The position numbers and the translations under genes were made by a program. Below the pieces are notes generated by a model that worked only from the letters and a program-made list of their open reading frames with translations, did no database searches and was not told where the DNA came from. This document shows, piece after piece, positions 34,764 through 45,190 of a stretch of 64,000 bases of DNA; the stretch's first letter is position 1, and each line of letters opens with the position of its first letter. Origin of the DNA: Pseudoalteromonas sp. DL-6 (GTDB lineage: Bacteria; Pseudomonadota; Gammaproteobacteria; Enterobacterales; Alteromonadaceae); contig NZ_CP019771.1 of assembly GCF_004328665.1 (NCBI RefSeq), positions 186,001-250,000 of the forward strand. The letters run 5' to 3'.

Positions 34764-35393
34764 ATGTCTGTTGAAGCCCCCTATTCTAAAAAAGAAGAGC
34801 TGTTAAATGTTATTAGTCATGCTTTAGGTATTGTATTTGCTGCTTTTGTTTTTTGGGATTTAGTTAAACAAACTAACAGTGTTAAAAGTTATGCAAGTAC
34901 TTTGATATATGGCAGTAGCTTATTTATTTTATTTTTATCTTCAACGCTTTATCACGCCAGTGTGCGCCCTAGGTTGAGAGCGTTTTACAAAAAATGTGAT
35001 CATTGCGCCATCTATTTATTGATTGCAGGCACCTACACGCCCTTTTTGTTGCTGTCGTTATCTGGGCTCTGGTCTTGGGCTACCTTAGTCTTTATCTGGG
35101 CGGTAGCGTTTGCAGGCATCGCTTATAAACTACTGGTTAAAAATGGCAATAAAAAGGTGTCGCTGGCTACCTATTTATTAATGGGGTGGTTTGCATTGGC
35201 CATTGTATATCCACTTTATTTACACGTGCCTATCAATGCACTTTACTGGCTATTAGCTGGCGGCGTATTTTATAGTGTAGGTACTGTGTTTTACAGCGCT
35301 AAAAGTACTCAATATAGCCATGCTATTTGGCACCTCTTTGTTATTGGTGGATGCGTCAGCCATTACATTGCCATTACCCGCTATGTGTATTAA
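34764..35393 (+). CDS. trhA: TrhA/hemolysin III family membrane protein
   Basis: This 209-aa protein has seven predicted helices. The family signature is visible: LNVISHALGIV near the start, then SSTLYHA, KKCDHCAIYLLIAGTYTP and IWHLFVIGGCVSHY with the conserved His and Asp residues. Related PAQR-type proteins are called TrhA, with a role in membrane energetics in E. coli, and hemolysin III. AGGA 7 nt upstream favours ATG 34764 over GTG 34749. A direct repeat CGTACAC-G-CGTACAC lies at about 34714. Confidence 0.9.
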   Translation: MSVEAPYSKKEELLNVISHALGIVFAAFVFWDLVKQTNSVKSYASTLIYGSSLFILFLSSTLYHASVRPRLRAFYKKCDHCAIYLLIAGTYTPFLLLSLSGLWSWATLVFIWAVAFAGIAYKLLVKNGNKKVSLATYLLMGWFALAIVYPLYLHVPINALYWLLAGGVFYSVGTVFYSAKSTQYSHAIWHLFVIGGCVSHYIAITRYVY

Positions 35394-35416
35394 GCAACAA
35401 TACACATAGTCTTTTT
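35381..35416 (+). terminator. Terminator overlapping the trhA stop
   Basis: CTATGTGTATT (35381-35391) pairs with AATACACATAG (35399-35409), an 11-bp perfect stem that includes the last sense codons and the first base of the stop of trhA, followed by TCTTTTT. Confidence 0.85.
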
Positions 35417-35622
35417 AAATATCCCCTCATTACCTGCGTTTTTAACTAATACCCTGCAAATGTACTTATTAATAACAAAGTATAACAAAATCTATCTCAT
35501 GATCTAAAACCTGTTTGCTATACTGTTTCTAGGAACTTAAAACGCCATTGATTTAAATGGACGCGGCTCATACCAAATCGCTTAATTAAGTATTATTGCG
35601 GGTTGGTATCAAACAACGCTAG

Positions 35623-38600
35623 GTGTTATTAATATTGTCATTATCTAAAACACGCCCACAAATATTAAGCTTGTTTATCTATGCAAGACTGGTGTTGATC
35701 ACTTTTTTAATGTCAACGCTTGCCGCTGTGTATTCAATTTACTTACTTGATCAATACATTTATCAGCAGAAGCAAATCTCTATTAGAGAGGTTTCAGGTA
35801 GTTACGTAAACCACATTAGAAATAACCTAAATCAAGCGCTTTCTGCCGCCTACCCAATTGCGGCCTTAATTCGTACTCAAAATGGTAAAACAGAAGGCTT
35901 TGAAGAGCTTGCATCTGAAATGTTAGCGCTCTACCCTGGCCTTGCAGCTTTACAGCTTCACAAAAACGGTATCCTTACACACGTAGTGCCACTCAAAGGC
36001 AATGAAAGCGCCATAGGAAATAATGTATTAGAAAATCCACTGCGAACTCAAGAGGCCTTTTTGGCCAAAAAAACCGGGAAATTAACCCTTGCAGGGCCGT
36101 TTGAGTTATTTCAAGGAGGAATGGGGGCTGCTGCTAGGTTACCTGTCTATCTTGACACTCAAGACGGTAATAAGTTTTGGGGGTTTGCTACTGCGCTTAT
36201 ACGCTTTCCTGATATTCTCCAAAGCGTTAACTTAGCACAACTGCCACAGGCAGGTATTGGCTATGAGCTTTCAAAAGTCATGCCCAATACAAATGATGTG
36301 CAAATTATTGTTACCTCAAAAAACCAAAAAATAAAAAATACTGTCGACTTTAATATACAAGTACCAAATGGGGTTTGGGTATTTAAAACTTATCCTATCA
36401 ATGGCTGGAAAGATAGTAGCATGCTGTTATTTGGTGTTGCCATTGCAACCCTGTTCATCTTTTTAACCACAGTCACTGCTTATTTAGTGACTCGCTTAAG
36501 AGCCAGTCACCTAAAACTAGAAAAAAAAGTAACGCAACGTACTCATGCACTACAAAATAATATTAAAGCACTTACCGATACCGAAAGACGGCTTCTTCTG
36601 AGTCAAAAAGTAGGTGGAATTGCGACTTGGGAATGGGATATAAAAACCAATATAATCCGTTTTTCTGAACATGGTATTAGATTAATAAACGGCAATGTTA
36701 AACAACTAGAAATGACTAAAAATGAATACCTGGCCATTATTTACCCTGATGATCGTGCCGATATCATAAAAAATATAGAACAGTGCATTGACGATGCAAA
36801 GGAATATAATGTTGATCATCGTATTGTTAATAAACGTGGCAAAATTCGTTGGTTTAATACCAAAGGAACACTCGTAAGAGATAATCAAGGTAGTGCAGTC
36901 ACTATGTTGGGTGTATCAATCGATATTACTGAGAGAAAGTTAATTGAAGAAAAGCTGCACTTATCCTCACGCGTATTTAGAGATACCCATGAAGGCATTA
37001 TCATTACCGATGTAAATCGTCATATTGTTGATGTTAACCCTGCTTTTTGTCGGATAACTGGTTATAGCCATGAAGAGGTCATTGGTCGCACCCCTGCATT
37101 TTTAAACTCAGGTAAACAATCAGACTCTTTCTATAAGGATATGTGGCTACAATTAAATAAGTTTGGCCATTGGCAAGGGGAGATTTGGAATTGCAAAAAA
37201 AATGGTGAATTATATGCAGAGCTACTCACTATTTCTGTGTTAACAGATGATAACGACGTTACCTTTTATTTAGGGATATTTACCGATATAACCCAAGCTA
37301 AACGCCAACAAGAGCAACTTAGCCGGATTGCTCATTATGATTTATTAACTAACTTGCCAAACCGTGTGCTGCTTGCCGATAGGCTTAGCCAAACTATGTT
37401 GCAATGCCGTCGTCATAACAATTCATTGGCTGTGGTGTTTCTAGATTTAGATGGATTTAAACAAGTAAATGACTCACATGGCCATGATATTGGCGATAAG
37501 TTACTTGTTGCAATTTCTATCCGTTTAAAAGATGCACTGCGTGAAGGTGATAGCTTAGCCCGTATTGGTGGCGATGAATTTGTTGGCGTATTAACTAATC
37601 TAGAATCAATTGCCGATTGCGTTCCTGTGCTCGAGCGGCTATTAGCTGCAGCAGCTAAACCGGTGACAGTGAATGACATTGTCTTAAATGTTTCTGCCAG
37701 TATTGGGGTGACCGTATACCCTGAAGATAATTTTGATGCCGATCAACTAATGCGCCATGCAGATCAAGCCATGTATATAGCTAAACAAATGGGCAAAAAC
37801 CGCTATCACTTATTTGATACTAGCCAAGGTGATACCGTTAAGACACAGCAAAAAGGCATAACGCTTATTCGTGAGGCCTTAGCTAACAATTGGTTTGTAC
37901 TTTATTATCAACCTAAGGTTGATATGCGAACCGGCGATATGATTGGCGTAGAGGCGTTAATACGCTTGCAACATCCCGAGCGTGGCTTACTAAGCCCTAT
38001 CGAGTTTTTACCAGCCATTGAAAACAATCAACTAATGATAGACGTTGGCGAGTGGGTTATTGATACCGCCTTGACTCAAATTAATCAATGGCAATCATTA
38101 ACGCCAAGTTTAACTATAAAAGTGAGTGTTAATGTTGCTGCAGTACAATTACAACAACCTGAATTTACTTCAAAGTTAACTGAATTACTATTGGCGCACC
38201 CACAAGTGAATGCAACCAATTTAGAGCTAGAAGTGCTAGAAACCAGTGCACTGAGCGATGTGACCCATGTATCTAAAACTATGCAAGATTGTAAAGCGTT
38301 AGGGGTTGATTTTTCGTTGGATGATTTTGGTACCGGTTACTCCTCACTCACATACTTGAGACGTTTACCTGCAAGCTTAATAAAGATAGATCAAAGCTTC
38401 ATTAGAGATATGCTGGAAGATTCAGACGACTTAGCAATAGTAAAAGGCGTTATTGCACTGGCTAAATCATTTAAACGCAAGGTAATTGCTGAGGGGGTAG
38501 AAACGCCTGAGCATGCAGCAACTCTTATGCTTCTTGGCTGTCATTTAGCACAAGGTTATGGCATTGCCAAACCCATGAAAGCTGAGGATATTCCTATTTG

Positions 38601-38664
38601 GTTAAACGAATGGACTGCTGATGAAATTTGGGCTTTAACTGACTTACATAAAATGGATAGTTAG
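35623..38664 (+). CDS. Membrane sensor with PAS, GGDEF and EAL domains
   Basis: This 1013-aa c-di-GMP protein has an N-terminal helix (about 15-37), a periplasmic CHASE-like domain, a second helix (about 265-285), two PAS domains (about 330-440, 450-560), a GGDEF domain and an EAL domain. The cyclase motif is GGDEF near 649 with RxxD (REGD) before it. The phosphodiesterase motifs EALIR (777), DDFGTG, KIDQSF and AEGVET are all present, so both activities look possible. The start is GTG 35623, or TTG 35635, with a weak AGG site. It is followed convergently by the ATL gene after 1 nt. Confidence 0.93.
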   Translation: MLLILSLSKTRPQILSLFIYARLVLITFLMSTLAAVYSIYLLDQYIYQQKQISIREVSGSYVNHIRNNLNQALSAAYPIAALIRTQNGKTEGFEELASEMLALYPGLAALQLHKNGILTHVVPLKGNESAIGNNVLENPLRTQEAFLAKKTGKLTLAGPFELFQGGMGAAARLPVYLDTQDGNKFWGFATALIRFPDILQSVNLAQLPQAGIGYELSKVMPNTNDVQIIVTSKNQKIKNTVDFNIQVPNGVWVFKTYPINGWKDSSMLLFGVAIATLFIFLTTVTAYLVTRLRASHLKLEKKVTQRTHALQNNIKALTDTERRLLLSQKVGGIATWEWDIKTNIIRFSEHGIRLINGNVKQLEMTKNEYLAIIYPDDRADIIKNIEQCIDDAKEYNVDHRIVNKRGKIRWFNTKGTLVRDNQGSAVTMLGVSIDITERKLIEEKLHLSSRVFRDTHEGIIITDVNRHIVDVNPAFCRITGYSHEEVIGRTPAFLNSGKQSDSFYKDMWLQLNKFGHWQGEIWNCKKNGELYAELLTISVLTDDNDVTFYLGIFTDITQAKRQQEQLSRIAHYDLLTNLPNRVLLADRLSQTMLQCRRHNNSLAVVFLDLDGFKQVNDSHGHDIGDKLLVAISIRLKDALREGDSLARIGGDEFVGVLTNLESIADCVPVLERLLAAAAKPVTVNDIVLNVSASIGVTVYPEDNFDADQLMRHADQAMYIAKQMGKNRYHLFDTSQGDTVKTQQKGITLIREALANNWFVLYYQPKVDMRTGDMIGVEALIRLQHPERGLLSPIEFLPAIENNQLMIDVGEWVIDTALTQINQWQSLTPSLTIKVSVNVAAVQLQQPEFTSKLTELLLAHPQVNATNLELEVLETSALSDVTHVSKTMQDCKALGVDFSLDDFGTGYSSLTYLRRLPASLIKIDQSFIRDMLEDSDDLAIVKGVIALAKSFKRKVIAEGVETPEHAATLMLLGCHLAQGYGIAKPMKAEDIPIWLNEWTADEIWALTDLHKMDS

Positions 38665-38665
38665 T

Positions 38666-38971
38666 TTATTGCCAGCGGTGTTTTGCCATATTAATTCGTT
38701 GATTGTTAAAAGTAACGCCCTCAGAAAGTAGCTTTTCTCGTTGCGTTTGATACTGCGCACTGCCCTGTGCAAACGCTATTTTACCTTGACTGTTAACCAC
38801 TCTATGCCAAGGGATCGTCGAATCTTTTGCCATCTCTTTTAATAAACGACCTACCAACCTAGCATTATTAGGATACCCCGCAAGCGCAGCTACTTGGCCA
38901 TAACTGGCAACACAGCCTTTAGGTATACTGGCTATGATAGTGTAAATAACCGTTTCTTTATTAACGTCCAT
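38666..38971 (-). CDS. Alkyltransferase-like protein (ATL)
   Basis: This 101-aa protein resembles the DNA-binding domain of O6-alkylguanine alkyltransferase but has PWHRV (Trp55) in place of the catalytic PCHRV cysteine. ATL proteins bind O6-alkylguanine and pass it to nucleotide excision repair. The helix-turn-helix (YGQVAALAGYPNNARLVGR) and the Arg finger are retained. It overlaps the LysR stop by 11 nt. Confidence 0.92.
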   Translation of the reverse strand: MDVNKETVIYTIIASIPKGCVASYGQVAALAGYPNNARLVGRLLKEMAKDSTIPWHRVVNSQGKIAFAQGSAQYQTQREKLLSEGVTFNNQRINMAKHRWQ

Positions 38972-39863
38972 TCTTGTTTAAGTACTCCTGGCTGAGTAAT
39001 TCAAATTGTTGCCAAATTTTGCGCGCAACAGGCCCATGGTGCATAGCATGTTGACGAAAAGCTCTAATTTGTGCGCTAAATTGATGCTCTCTGTCGGTAA
39101 CAATGATTTGCTGTAATGAGCCCGCGGCAATTTCTTTTTTACAATGACCTAAACTCATCATTGCCCAACCCGCTCCTGAAAGTAAAAACGACTTTAAGGT
39201 AGATATGTCATCTATTTTCATAACCGCAGCCCCTTTCGAATAAGAAAGCCTGTCACTGTCGATACTCAAGCCACTTTCAAACATCGCCAAACACGGATAA
39301 AGCTGTAATTCATCATAGCTAAGCTGCTTAGGTAAAACCCCTTTAGCACCCACGATACCAATATCTAATTTACCTATAGGTAAACTTTCCAAATCGCCCG
39401 TAGCATGAAATAAATCAAACCATGGCCCAATTCCAAGCTCGGCTTGACCGGTATTCACTTGCTCTAAAGATACAAACCGCTTTCCACTGGTTAAACGAAA
39501 CTCTGTGCTCGAAAAATGCTTAAAAGTATTACTTATGATCTGGTTATAACTTTGCACATGGCAAATTTGCTCGTAGCAGACTCTGTATTGTGCTTCATTG
39601 CCTAATGCCAGCTCTGTTGCGAGCTGAGTAAGCTGATCGTTAGCGGTTAACAAATGTTTAGCCTCTCGGTGAAAAATACGCCCTTTTTCGGTGAGTTGTA
39701 AACGGTATTTAGAACGATCCAGCAGGTCAAAGCCTAACTTAGACTCTAAGTTTTTAATCGCCAATGTTAACGCCGGTTGCGTTTTATGTAGCTTTAATGC
39801 CGCTCCACTCAAACTCGCGCTTTGTACAATAGCATCTAATATTTGTAATTGATTAAGTTTCAT
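38961..39863 (-). CDS. LysR-type transcriptional regulator
   Basis: This 300-aa regulator has the LTTR HTH (LNQLQILDAIVQSASLSG.., about 1-60) and a substrate-binding domain. It is divergent from the RND efflux pair, which it probably controls. The chosen start is ATG 39863; GTG 39872 is also in frame. The effector is unknown. The inverted-repeat operator lies in the shared promoter region. Confidence 0.9.
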   Translation of the reverse strand: MKLNQLQILDAIVQSASLSGAALKLHKTQPALTLAIKNLESKLGFDLLDRSKYRLQLTEKGRIFHREAKHLLTANDQLTQLATELALGNEAQYRVCYEQICHVQSYNQIISNTFKHFSSTEFRLTSGKRFVSLEQVNTGQAELGIGPWFDLFHATGDLESLPIGKLDIGIVGAKGVLPKQLSYDELQLYPCLAMFESGLSIDSDRLSYSKGAAVMKIDDISTLKSFLLSGAGWAMMSLGHCKKEIAAGSLQQIIVTDREHQFSAQIRAFRQHAMHHGPVARKIWQQFELLSQEYLNKNGR

Positions 39864-39880
39864 TGGCCACACAACACATC

Positions 39881-39895
39881 ATAAGTAAAACTTAT
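39881..39895. promoter_or_regulatory. LysR-type operator between lysR and the RND pump
   Basis: ATAAGT-AAA-ACTTAT is a perfect inverted repeat containing the T-N11-A motif typical of LysR sites. It lies 18 nt from the lysR start and 91 nt from the adaptor start, in the shared region. Confidence 0.75.
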
Positions 39896-39985
39896 TGAGT
39901 TTCTAAAATTTAATGAATTTTATTTTATATGTTTGCAGCGTATGCTGCACTGACTTATTTAGCCTTTTTTTATCATGGAGATATC

Positions 39986-41068
39986 ATGCCACTGTTTCGC
40001 TTATGTTTACTATCTGCGACATTACTAAGTTTAATAGGTTGCTCGGAGCCCGAAAAAGTAGTTAAAGAAGCGCCTATTCGCCCCGTTAAATTATTTAGTA
40101 TTGGCCATGATTCGCAAACAAACATTCGGAGCTTCCCTGCAGAGGTGGTTGCAAACCAAGGCTCTTATCTTGCTTTTAGGGTCAATGGTGAACTGATTGA
40201 GTTTCCTGTTCTAGCTGGTGAACAAGTTAAAAAAGGGCAACTATTGGCTAAATTAGACCCTGAAGATTTTCAATTGCAATATAACGAGCGTAAAGCACGA
40301 TATGAACTAGCTAAGTCGCAGCTGAAACGAATAAAGCAGCTGTTTGAAAAAAATATCACCAGTCAATCAGAGCTTGACCAAGCAGTTGCTAATGAGCAGG
40401 TCGCCGAATCAGCCTTTAAAATTGCAGAAACAAACTTAGAATATAGCGAACTCCGTGCACCGTTTGCAGGCATTGTGGCTAAAGTGTTTGTAAAAAACTT
40501 TGAGAGTATTCAGGCTAAACAGAATGTTCTGCGTTTAGAAACCCGCGACTTTATGGATGTAGAAATACAGGTTCCGGAAAAAATCGTGGCGCGTATTCAA
40601 AAAGATACCCAATATCAACCTATGGTTGAATTTGATGGCTATCACGACAAGCAATATAAACTGACACTAAAAGAATGGGATACTCAAGCTGATCCGGCAA
40701 CGCTTACCTATAAAGTGGTGTTTTCATTACCGGTACCAAAAGATTTTAATTTGCTTGCGGGTATGTCGGGGCAAGTAGTCATAGATTTAAGCAAAGTAAC
40801 CCGCTCACAAACGCCTTACACCATTTTACCCATTGAGTCGGTATTTTCAGATCCTAACAAAAGCCTTAGCGATAACGCCTATGTATGGGTTTTTAATCAA
40901 CAAACCAGCACAGTGCATAAACAAGCCGTGAACGTGGGGCAATTACACCACGACACCATTGAAGTACTCAGTGGCGTAAAAGAAGGTCAATTGGTTGTTT
41001 CAGCCGGTGTCCACTCTTTAAAAGAAGGCATGTCTGTTCGCCCTTGGAATAAAGAGCGAGGCTTATAA
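39986..41068 (+). CDS. RND efflux membrane fusion (adaptor) lipoprotein
   Basis: This 360-aa periplasmic adaptor links the inner-membrane pump with an outer-membrane channel. A lipobox (SLIGC, Cys18) follows a signal peptide. The barrel-sandwich halves (FRVNGELIEFPVLAGEQVKKGQLLAKLD and APFAGIVAKVFVKNFE) flank a helical hairpin (about 85-135). GGAG 6 nt before ATG 39986 decides the start. The RND gene follows after 2 nt. No outer-membrane gene is present. Confidence 0.92.
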   Translation: MPLFRLCLLSATLLSLIGCSEPEKVVKEAPIRPVKLFSIGHDSQTNIRSFPAEVVANQGSYLAFRVNGELIEFPVLAGEQVKKGQLLAKLDPEDFQLQYNERKARYELAKSQLKRIKQLFEKNITSQSELDQAVANEQVAESAFKIAETNLEYSELRAPFAGIVAKVFVKNFESIQAKQNVLRLETRDFMDVEIQVPEKIVARIQKDTQYQPMVEFDGYHDKQYKLTLKEWDTQADPATLTYKVVFSLPVPKDFNLLAGMSGQVVIDLSKVTRSQTPYTILPIESVFSDPNKSLSDNAYVWVFNQQTSTVHKQAVNVGQLHHDTIEVLSGVKEGQLVVSAGVHSLKEGMSVRPWNKERGL

Positions 41069-41070
41069 TT

Positions 41071-44000
41071 ATGGGCTTTGCGCAACTATCCATCGAGAAA
41101 AAGGTCATTAGCTGGATGTTTACGTTGTTGCTATTGATTGGCGGCAGTGTTTCCTATTTTGATTTAGGACAACTGGAAGACCCTGAATTTACTTTAAAAA
41201 AAGCCATGGTGATCACTCTATACCCGGGAGCATCCCCGCAGCAAGTAGAAGAAGAAGTGACATTTCCAATTGAAAATGCCATTCAGCAGCTCCCCTATGT
41301 TGATTATGTCACCTCCATTTCATCCAACGGTAAATCGCAAATTACCGTAGAGATGAAAAGCAGCTATCGTAAACAAGAGCTAAGACAAATATGGGATGAA
41401 ATGCGTCGTAAAATTAACGACCTCAGTCCCTCACTACCAAGTGGTGTTTATCCCAGTAATGTGATTGATGATTTTGCTGATGTTTATGGCGTGATGTTTG
41501 CGGTGACTGGCGATGGTTATTCATATGATGAATTAAAAGACTACGTTGATTATTTAAAACGAGAGCTGGTTTTAGTCAAAGGCGTCAGCAAAGTCGCTAT
41601 CGCAGGGCAACAGCAACCACAGGTTATGGTTGAGGTATCAACCCAAAAGCTGGCACAGCTCGGTATTGCCCCAGGTCATATTTATGACTTGCTGCAATCA
41701 CAAAATACGGTATCTAACGCTGGACGTATTCGTGTCGGTGATGAGTCTATCCGCCTGCATCCTACCGGTGAATTTAAAGATGTAACAGAGCTGGAAACTT
41801 TATTAATTTCAAAACCAGGTGCCAGCGAACTCATTTATTTGGGCGATGTTGCACAGGTTTATCGTGAATACGCAGAAGTGCCCACTAATGTCATTCACTA
41901 TAATCAACAGCAAGCACTGCTGATTGGTGTTTCGTTTATGTCTGGAGTGAATGTTGTTGATGTGGGTAAACACATAGATGAGCATTTAGCATCTCTTGAA
42001 TACCAACGCCCTCATGGCATTGATATAAGCTCGGTGTATAACCAACCAAAAGAAGTAGAGCAGTCTGTAGATGGCTTTATTGTTAGTTTAATAGAGGCCA
42101 TTGCAATAGTCATTGTGGTACTGCTTATTTTTATGGGCTTAAAAAGTGGCGTTCTCATTGGCGGTATTTTATTACTGACTGTATTAGGCACCTTTATATT
42201 TATGAAGCTGTTTGCAATTGACCTGCAACGTATTTCTCTAGGCGCGCTAATAATTGCATTAGGGATGTTGGTTGATAATGCTATTGTTGTCACTGAAGGC
42301 ATCTTGATCAACTTAAAGCGCGGACAAACAAAGCTTAAAGCAGCGGTTAATATCGTAGATCAAACGAAGTGGCCATTACTTGGCGCAACAGTAATAGCAA
42401 TTACTGCTTTTGCACCTATTGGTTTAAGCTCAGATGCCAGTGGTGAATTTGCCGGTAGCCTATTTTGGGTGTTATTTATATCGCTGTTGTTGAGCTGGAT
42501 CACCGCAATTACCCTCACGCCATTTTTTGCTCACTTAATGTTTAAAGAAACTGAATTTAAACACGAGCAGAACCAACAGCATGAGGACCCGTATCAAGGT
42601 ATTATTTTCAATGGCTACAAAGCAACCTTAAATTTAGCTATGCGCTTTAGAAAAACAACCTTAGTCCTTATGGTTGCCCTTTTATGCAGCGCTGTAGTGG
42701 GATTTGGCTCGGTAAAACAATCGTTTTTTCCAGCCTCAAATACACCGATGTTTTATGTAGATTACTGGCAAGATCAAGGTGCTGATATTCGTGCCACCCT
42801 TGAGGGCATAAAACAGCTCGAAGCCTATTTACAACAAAATGAACTGGTTACAGAAATTACCAGTACGGTTGGCCAAGGTGCGCCGCGCTTTATGCTGACT
42901 TATGCACCAGAAAAATCCTACCCTGCTTATGGGCAGTTAATTATTCGTGTAACCAATCGTGAAGCGGTCGCTAAAGTAATGCAAAAGGTGCGCGATTACG
43001 CACAGCAGCATCCACTTTCAGCAAAGCTAAAAGTAAAGCCAATGGAAATTGGCCCATCAACCGATGCTAAAATAGAAGCGCGCTTTTCTGGCCCCGATCC
43101 AATCATATTAAGACAGCTATCATCTCAAGCTAAAGAGATAATCGCCAAAGATGAGGGTGCGTTTAATATTCGCGATGACTGGCGGGCAAGAACCAAAATG
43201 ATTCGCCCACAATTTAACGAACAAAAAGCCCGCCGGTTAGGGATCACCAAGTTTGACCTCGACCAAGTACTGCTGACTAGCTTATCAGGTAAACAAGTGG
43301 GTGTTTATCGTGATGGTACGCAACTGTTACCAATTATTGCCCGCTCACCGGCTAGCGAGCGCTTAAACGTAGACAGTGTTCACGATTTACAAATTTATAG
43401 CCCTGTTTTAGGGGTGTTTGTACCGGTTACCCAAGTGGTTGATGAATTTATTGTTGAGTGGGAAGACAGCTTAATTATGCGTCGCGACCGCAAGCGTACT
43501 ATTACTGTTATGGCGGATCATGATGTACTTGGAGATGAAACACCTGCTAAATTATTTGCTCGAGTTCGTGCTGAAGTCGAAGCAATTGATTTACCGCGTG
43601 GCTATGAAATGCAATGGGGTGGCGAGTTCGAATCATCAAGTAAAGCCAAAAAGGCTATTTTTGGTTCGTTACCACTGGGCTATTTAGCGATGTTTGCGGT
43701 TACCGTTTTACTGTTTAACTCAGTGAAAAAACCCTTGGTTATTTGGGCCACCGTGCCACTGGCTATTATTGGTGTTAGTGCAGGTTTATTGGTGATGAAT
43801 GCCCCCTTTAGCTTTATGGCACTACTTGGTTTATTAAGTTTGAGTGGTATGTTGATTAAAAACGGCATTGTTTTAGTCGATCAAATAAACTTAGAGCTCA
43901 GCGAGGGTAAATCTCCCTATCAAGCAGTGTTTGACTCAGGCGTAAGCCGTGTGCGCCCTGTTGCCATGGCCGCTATAACCACAATACTTGGCATGATCCC

Positions 44001-44136
44001 ATTATTATTTGACGTATTCTTCCAATCAATGGCGGTCACCATCATGTTTGGTTTAGGCTTTGCCACCATACTGACTCTGATTGTGGTACCGGTTTTATAC
44101 ACTGTGGTATTTAGGATTGATTACCCTAAACAGTAG
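41071..44136 (+). CDS. RND efflux transporter (HAE1-like)
   Basis: A proton-driven exporter of 1021 aa with 12 predicted helices and two large periplasmic loops. The N-terminus is MGFAQLSIEKKVISWMF; the TM4 stretch LGALIIALGMLVDNAIVV contains the conserved acidic residues of the proton pathway, and the C-terminal GLLSLSGMLIKNGIVLVDQI follows. Substrate is unknown. The adaptor is directly upstream, and regulation by the divergent LysR is likely. Confidence 0.94.
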   Translation: MGFAQLSIEKKVISWMFTLLLLIGGSVSYFDLGQLEDPEFTLKKAMVITLYPGASPQQVEEEVTFPIENAIQQLPYVDYVTSISSNGKSQITVEMKSSYRKQELRQIWDEMRRKINDLSPSLPSGVYPSNVIDDFADVYGVMFAVTGDGYSYDELKDYVDYLKRELVLVKGVSKVAIAGQQQPQVMVEVSTQKLAQLGIAPGHIYDLLQSQNTVSNAGRIRVGDESIRLHPTGEFKDVTELETLLISKPGASELIYLGDVAQVYREYAEVPTNVIHYNQQQALLIGVSFMSGVNVVDVGKHIDEHLASLEYQRPHGIDISSVYNQPKEVEQSVDGFIVSLIEAIAIVIVVLLIFMGLKSGVLIGGILLLTVLGTFIFMKLFAIDLQRISLGALIIALGMLVDNAIVVTEGILINLKRGQTKLKAAVNIVDQTKWPLLGATVIAITAFAPIGLSSDASGEFAGSLFWVLFISLLLSWITAITLTPFFAHLMFKETEFKHEQNQQHEDPYQGIIFNGYKATLNLAMRFRKTTLVLMVALLCSAVVGFGSVKQSFFPASNTPMFYVDYWQDQGADIRATLEGIKQLEAYLQQNELVTEITSTVGQGAPRFMLTYAPEKSYPAYGQLIIRVTNREAVAKVMQKVRDYAQQHPLSAKLKVKPMEIGPSTDAKIEARFSGPDPIILRQLSSQAKEIIAKDEGAFNIRDDWRARTKMIRPQFNEQKARRLGITKFDLDQVLLTSLSGKQVGVYRDGTQLLPIIARSPASERLNVDSVHDLQIYSPVLGVFVPVTQVVDEFIVEWEDSLIMRRDRKRTITVMADHDVLGDETPAKLFARVRAEVEAIDLPRGYEMQWGGEFESSSKAKKAIFGSLPLGYLAMFAVTVLLFNSVKKPLVIWATVPLAIIGVSAGLLVMNAPFSFMALLGLLSLSGMLIKNGIVLVDQINLELSEGKSPYQAVFDSGVSRVRPVAMAAITTILGMIPLLFDVFFQSMAVTIMFGLGFATILTLIVVPVLYTVVFRIDYPKQ

Positions 44137-44150
44137 GCTAATAAAAAACA

Positions 44151-44176
44151 ATTAAGCTTATTTTTTTAAGCTTAAT
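44151..44176. terminator. Hairpin between convergent RND and rluF genes
   Basis: ATTAAGCTTA (44151-44160) and TAAGCTTAAT (44167-44176) form a 10-bp stem with a T-only loop. AT-rich, so a weak bidirectional terminator. It overlaps the end of rluF. Confidence 0.5.
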
Positions 44177-45147
44177 GTTCCACTGCTGCGGGTTTTATTC
44201 CCTGTAACAGAAGTTGCTTTGTGAGTATTTGATTTACCTACATACGTGGTTGAACGCTTTTGATAAGGGGTATTTCGGCTACTTTTTTTAGCGTGCTTTT
44301 GTTGCTCGTCATTATTTTCACGACGTGGATTCCCGCCCTGAAAATCATGTTTGTGAGCAGGTTTAGCATGACTCTTTTTAGCTTGTTCAGTGTAATTGCT
44401 CTGCTTAGCATCATCATAAAGTGAGTGTTCTTGCGTTTTGCCAGAATCAGCAATCGAGTCGTTAATTACCGCCATTTCTGCGTCACTTAAATGCCGCCAT
44501 TGCCCTACTTTTAACCCTTTGAGAGTGACATTCATAATGCGAACACGTTTAAGTGTGACGACCTCGTAACCTAAATATTCACACATACGACGAATTTGAC
44601 GATTTAAACCTTGAGTCAAAATAATAGTGAATTGCTGGGCACCTGTTTGCGTCACTTTACATTTTTTGGTCACAGTATCTAAAATAGGAATACCGTTGGC
44701 CATTTTATTCACAAACTGACGATTAAGTGGTTTATCGACGGTAACCACGTATTCTTTTTCATGGTTATTGCCTGCACGTAAAATCTTATTAACGATGTCG
44801 CCTTCGTTGGTTAAAAAAATCAGCCCTTCAGAGGGGCGATCAAGACGACCGATAGGAAAGATACGGTCAGGATAATTAACCGCTTTTACAATATTACTTT
44901 GAATTTTTCGTTCTGTGGTACAGGTAATACCGACTGGTTTATTGTAAGCAATGTAAACCCGTTTTGGTGGCGCTTTTAATGGCTCACCATCAACCAATAC
45001 CACATCGCTGTGCGCGACTTTAACACCCATTTCGGGTAATTCGCCATTAACAGTAACACGACCTTGCTCAATATATTTATCGGCTTCGCGGCGTGAGCAA
45101 AACCCTGTTTCACTAATAAATTTATTTAAACGCTTTAAGTCTGTCAT
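44158..45147 (-). CDS. rluF: 23S rRNA pseudouridine synthase RluF
   Basis: RluF isomerises uridines of 23S rRNA (U2604 in E. coli). The 329-aa protein has an S4 domain ([20 protein letters not shown]), the catalytic [18 protein letters not shown] motif with Asp near 102, and a basic Ser/Thr/Lys-rich tail from about 235 onward that is common in RluF-type proteins. RsuA or RluB are less likely given the sequence around [16 protein letters not shown]. Confidence 0.93.
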   Translation of the reverse strand: MTDLKRLNKFISETGFCSRREADKYIEQGRVTVNGELPEMGVKVAHSDVVLVDGEPLKAPPKRVYIAYNKPVGITCTTERKIQSNIVKAVNYPDRIFPIGRLDRPSEGLIFLTNEGDIVNKILRAGNNHEKEYVVTVDKPLNRQFVNKMANGIPILDTVTKKCKVTQTGAQQFTIILTQGLNRQIRRMCEYLGYEVVTLKRVRIMNVTLKGLKVGQWRHLSDAEMAVINDSIADSGKTQEHSLYDDAKQSNYTEQAKKSHAKPAHKHDFQGGNPRRENNDEQQKHAKKSSRNTPYQKRSTTYVGKSNTHKATSVTGNKTRSSGTLSLKK

Positions 45148-45190
45148 ATGGCAAATCTTCTTAAATATAAAGGCGCATAGTTTAAACTAC

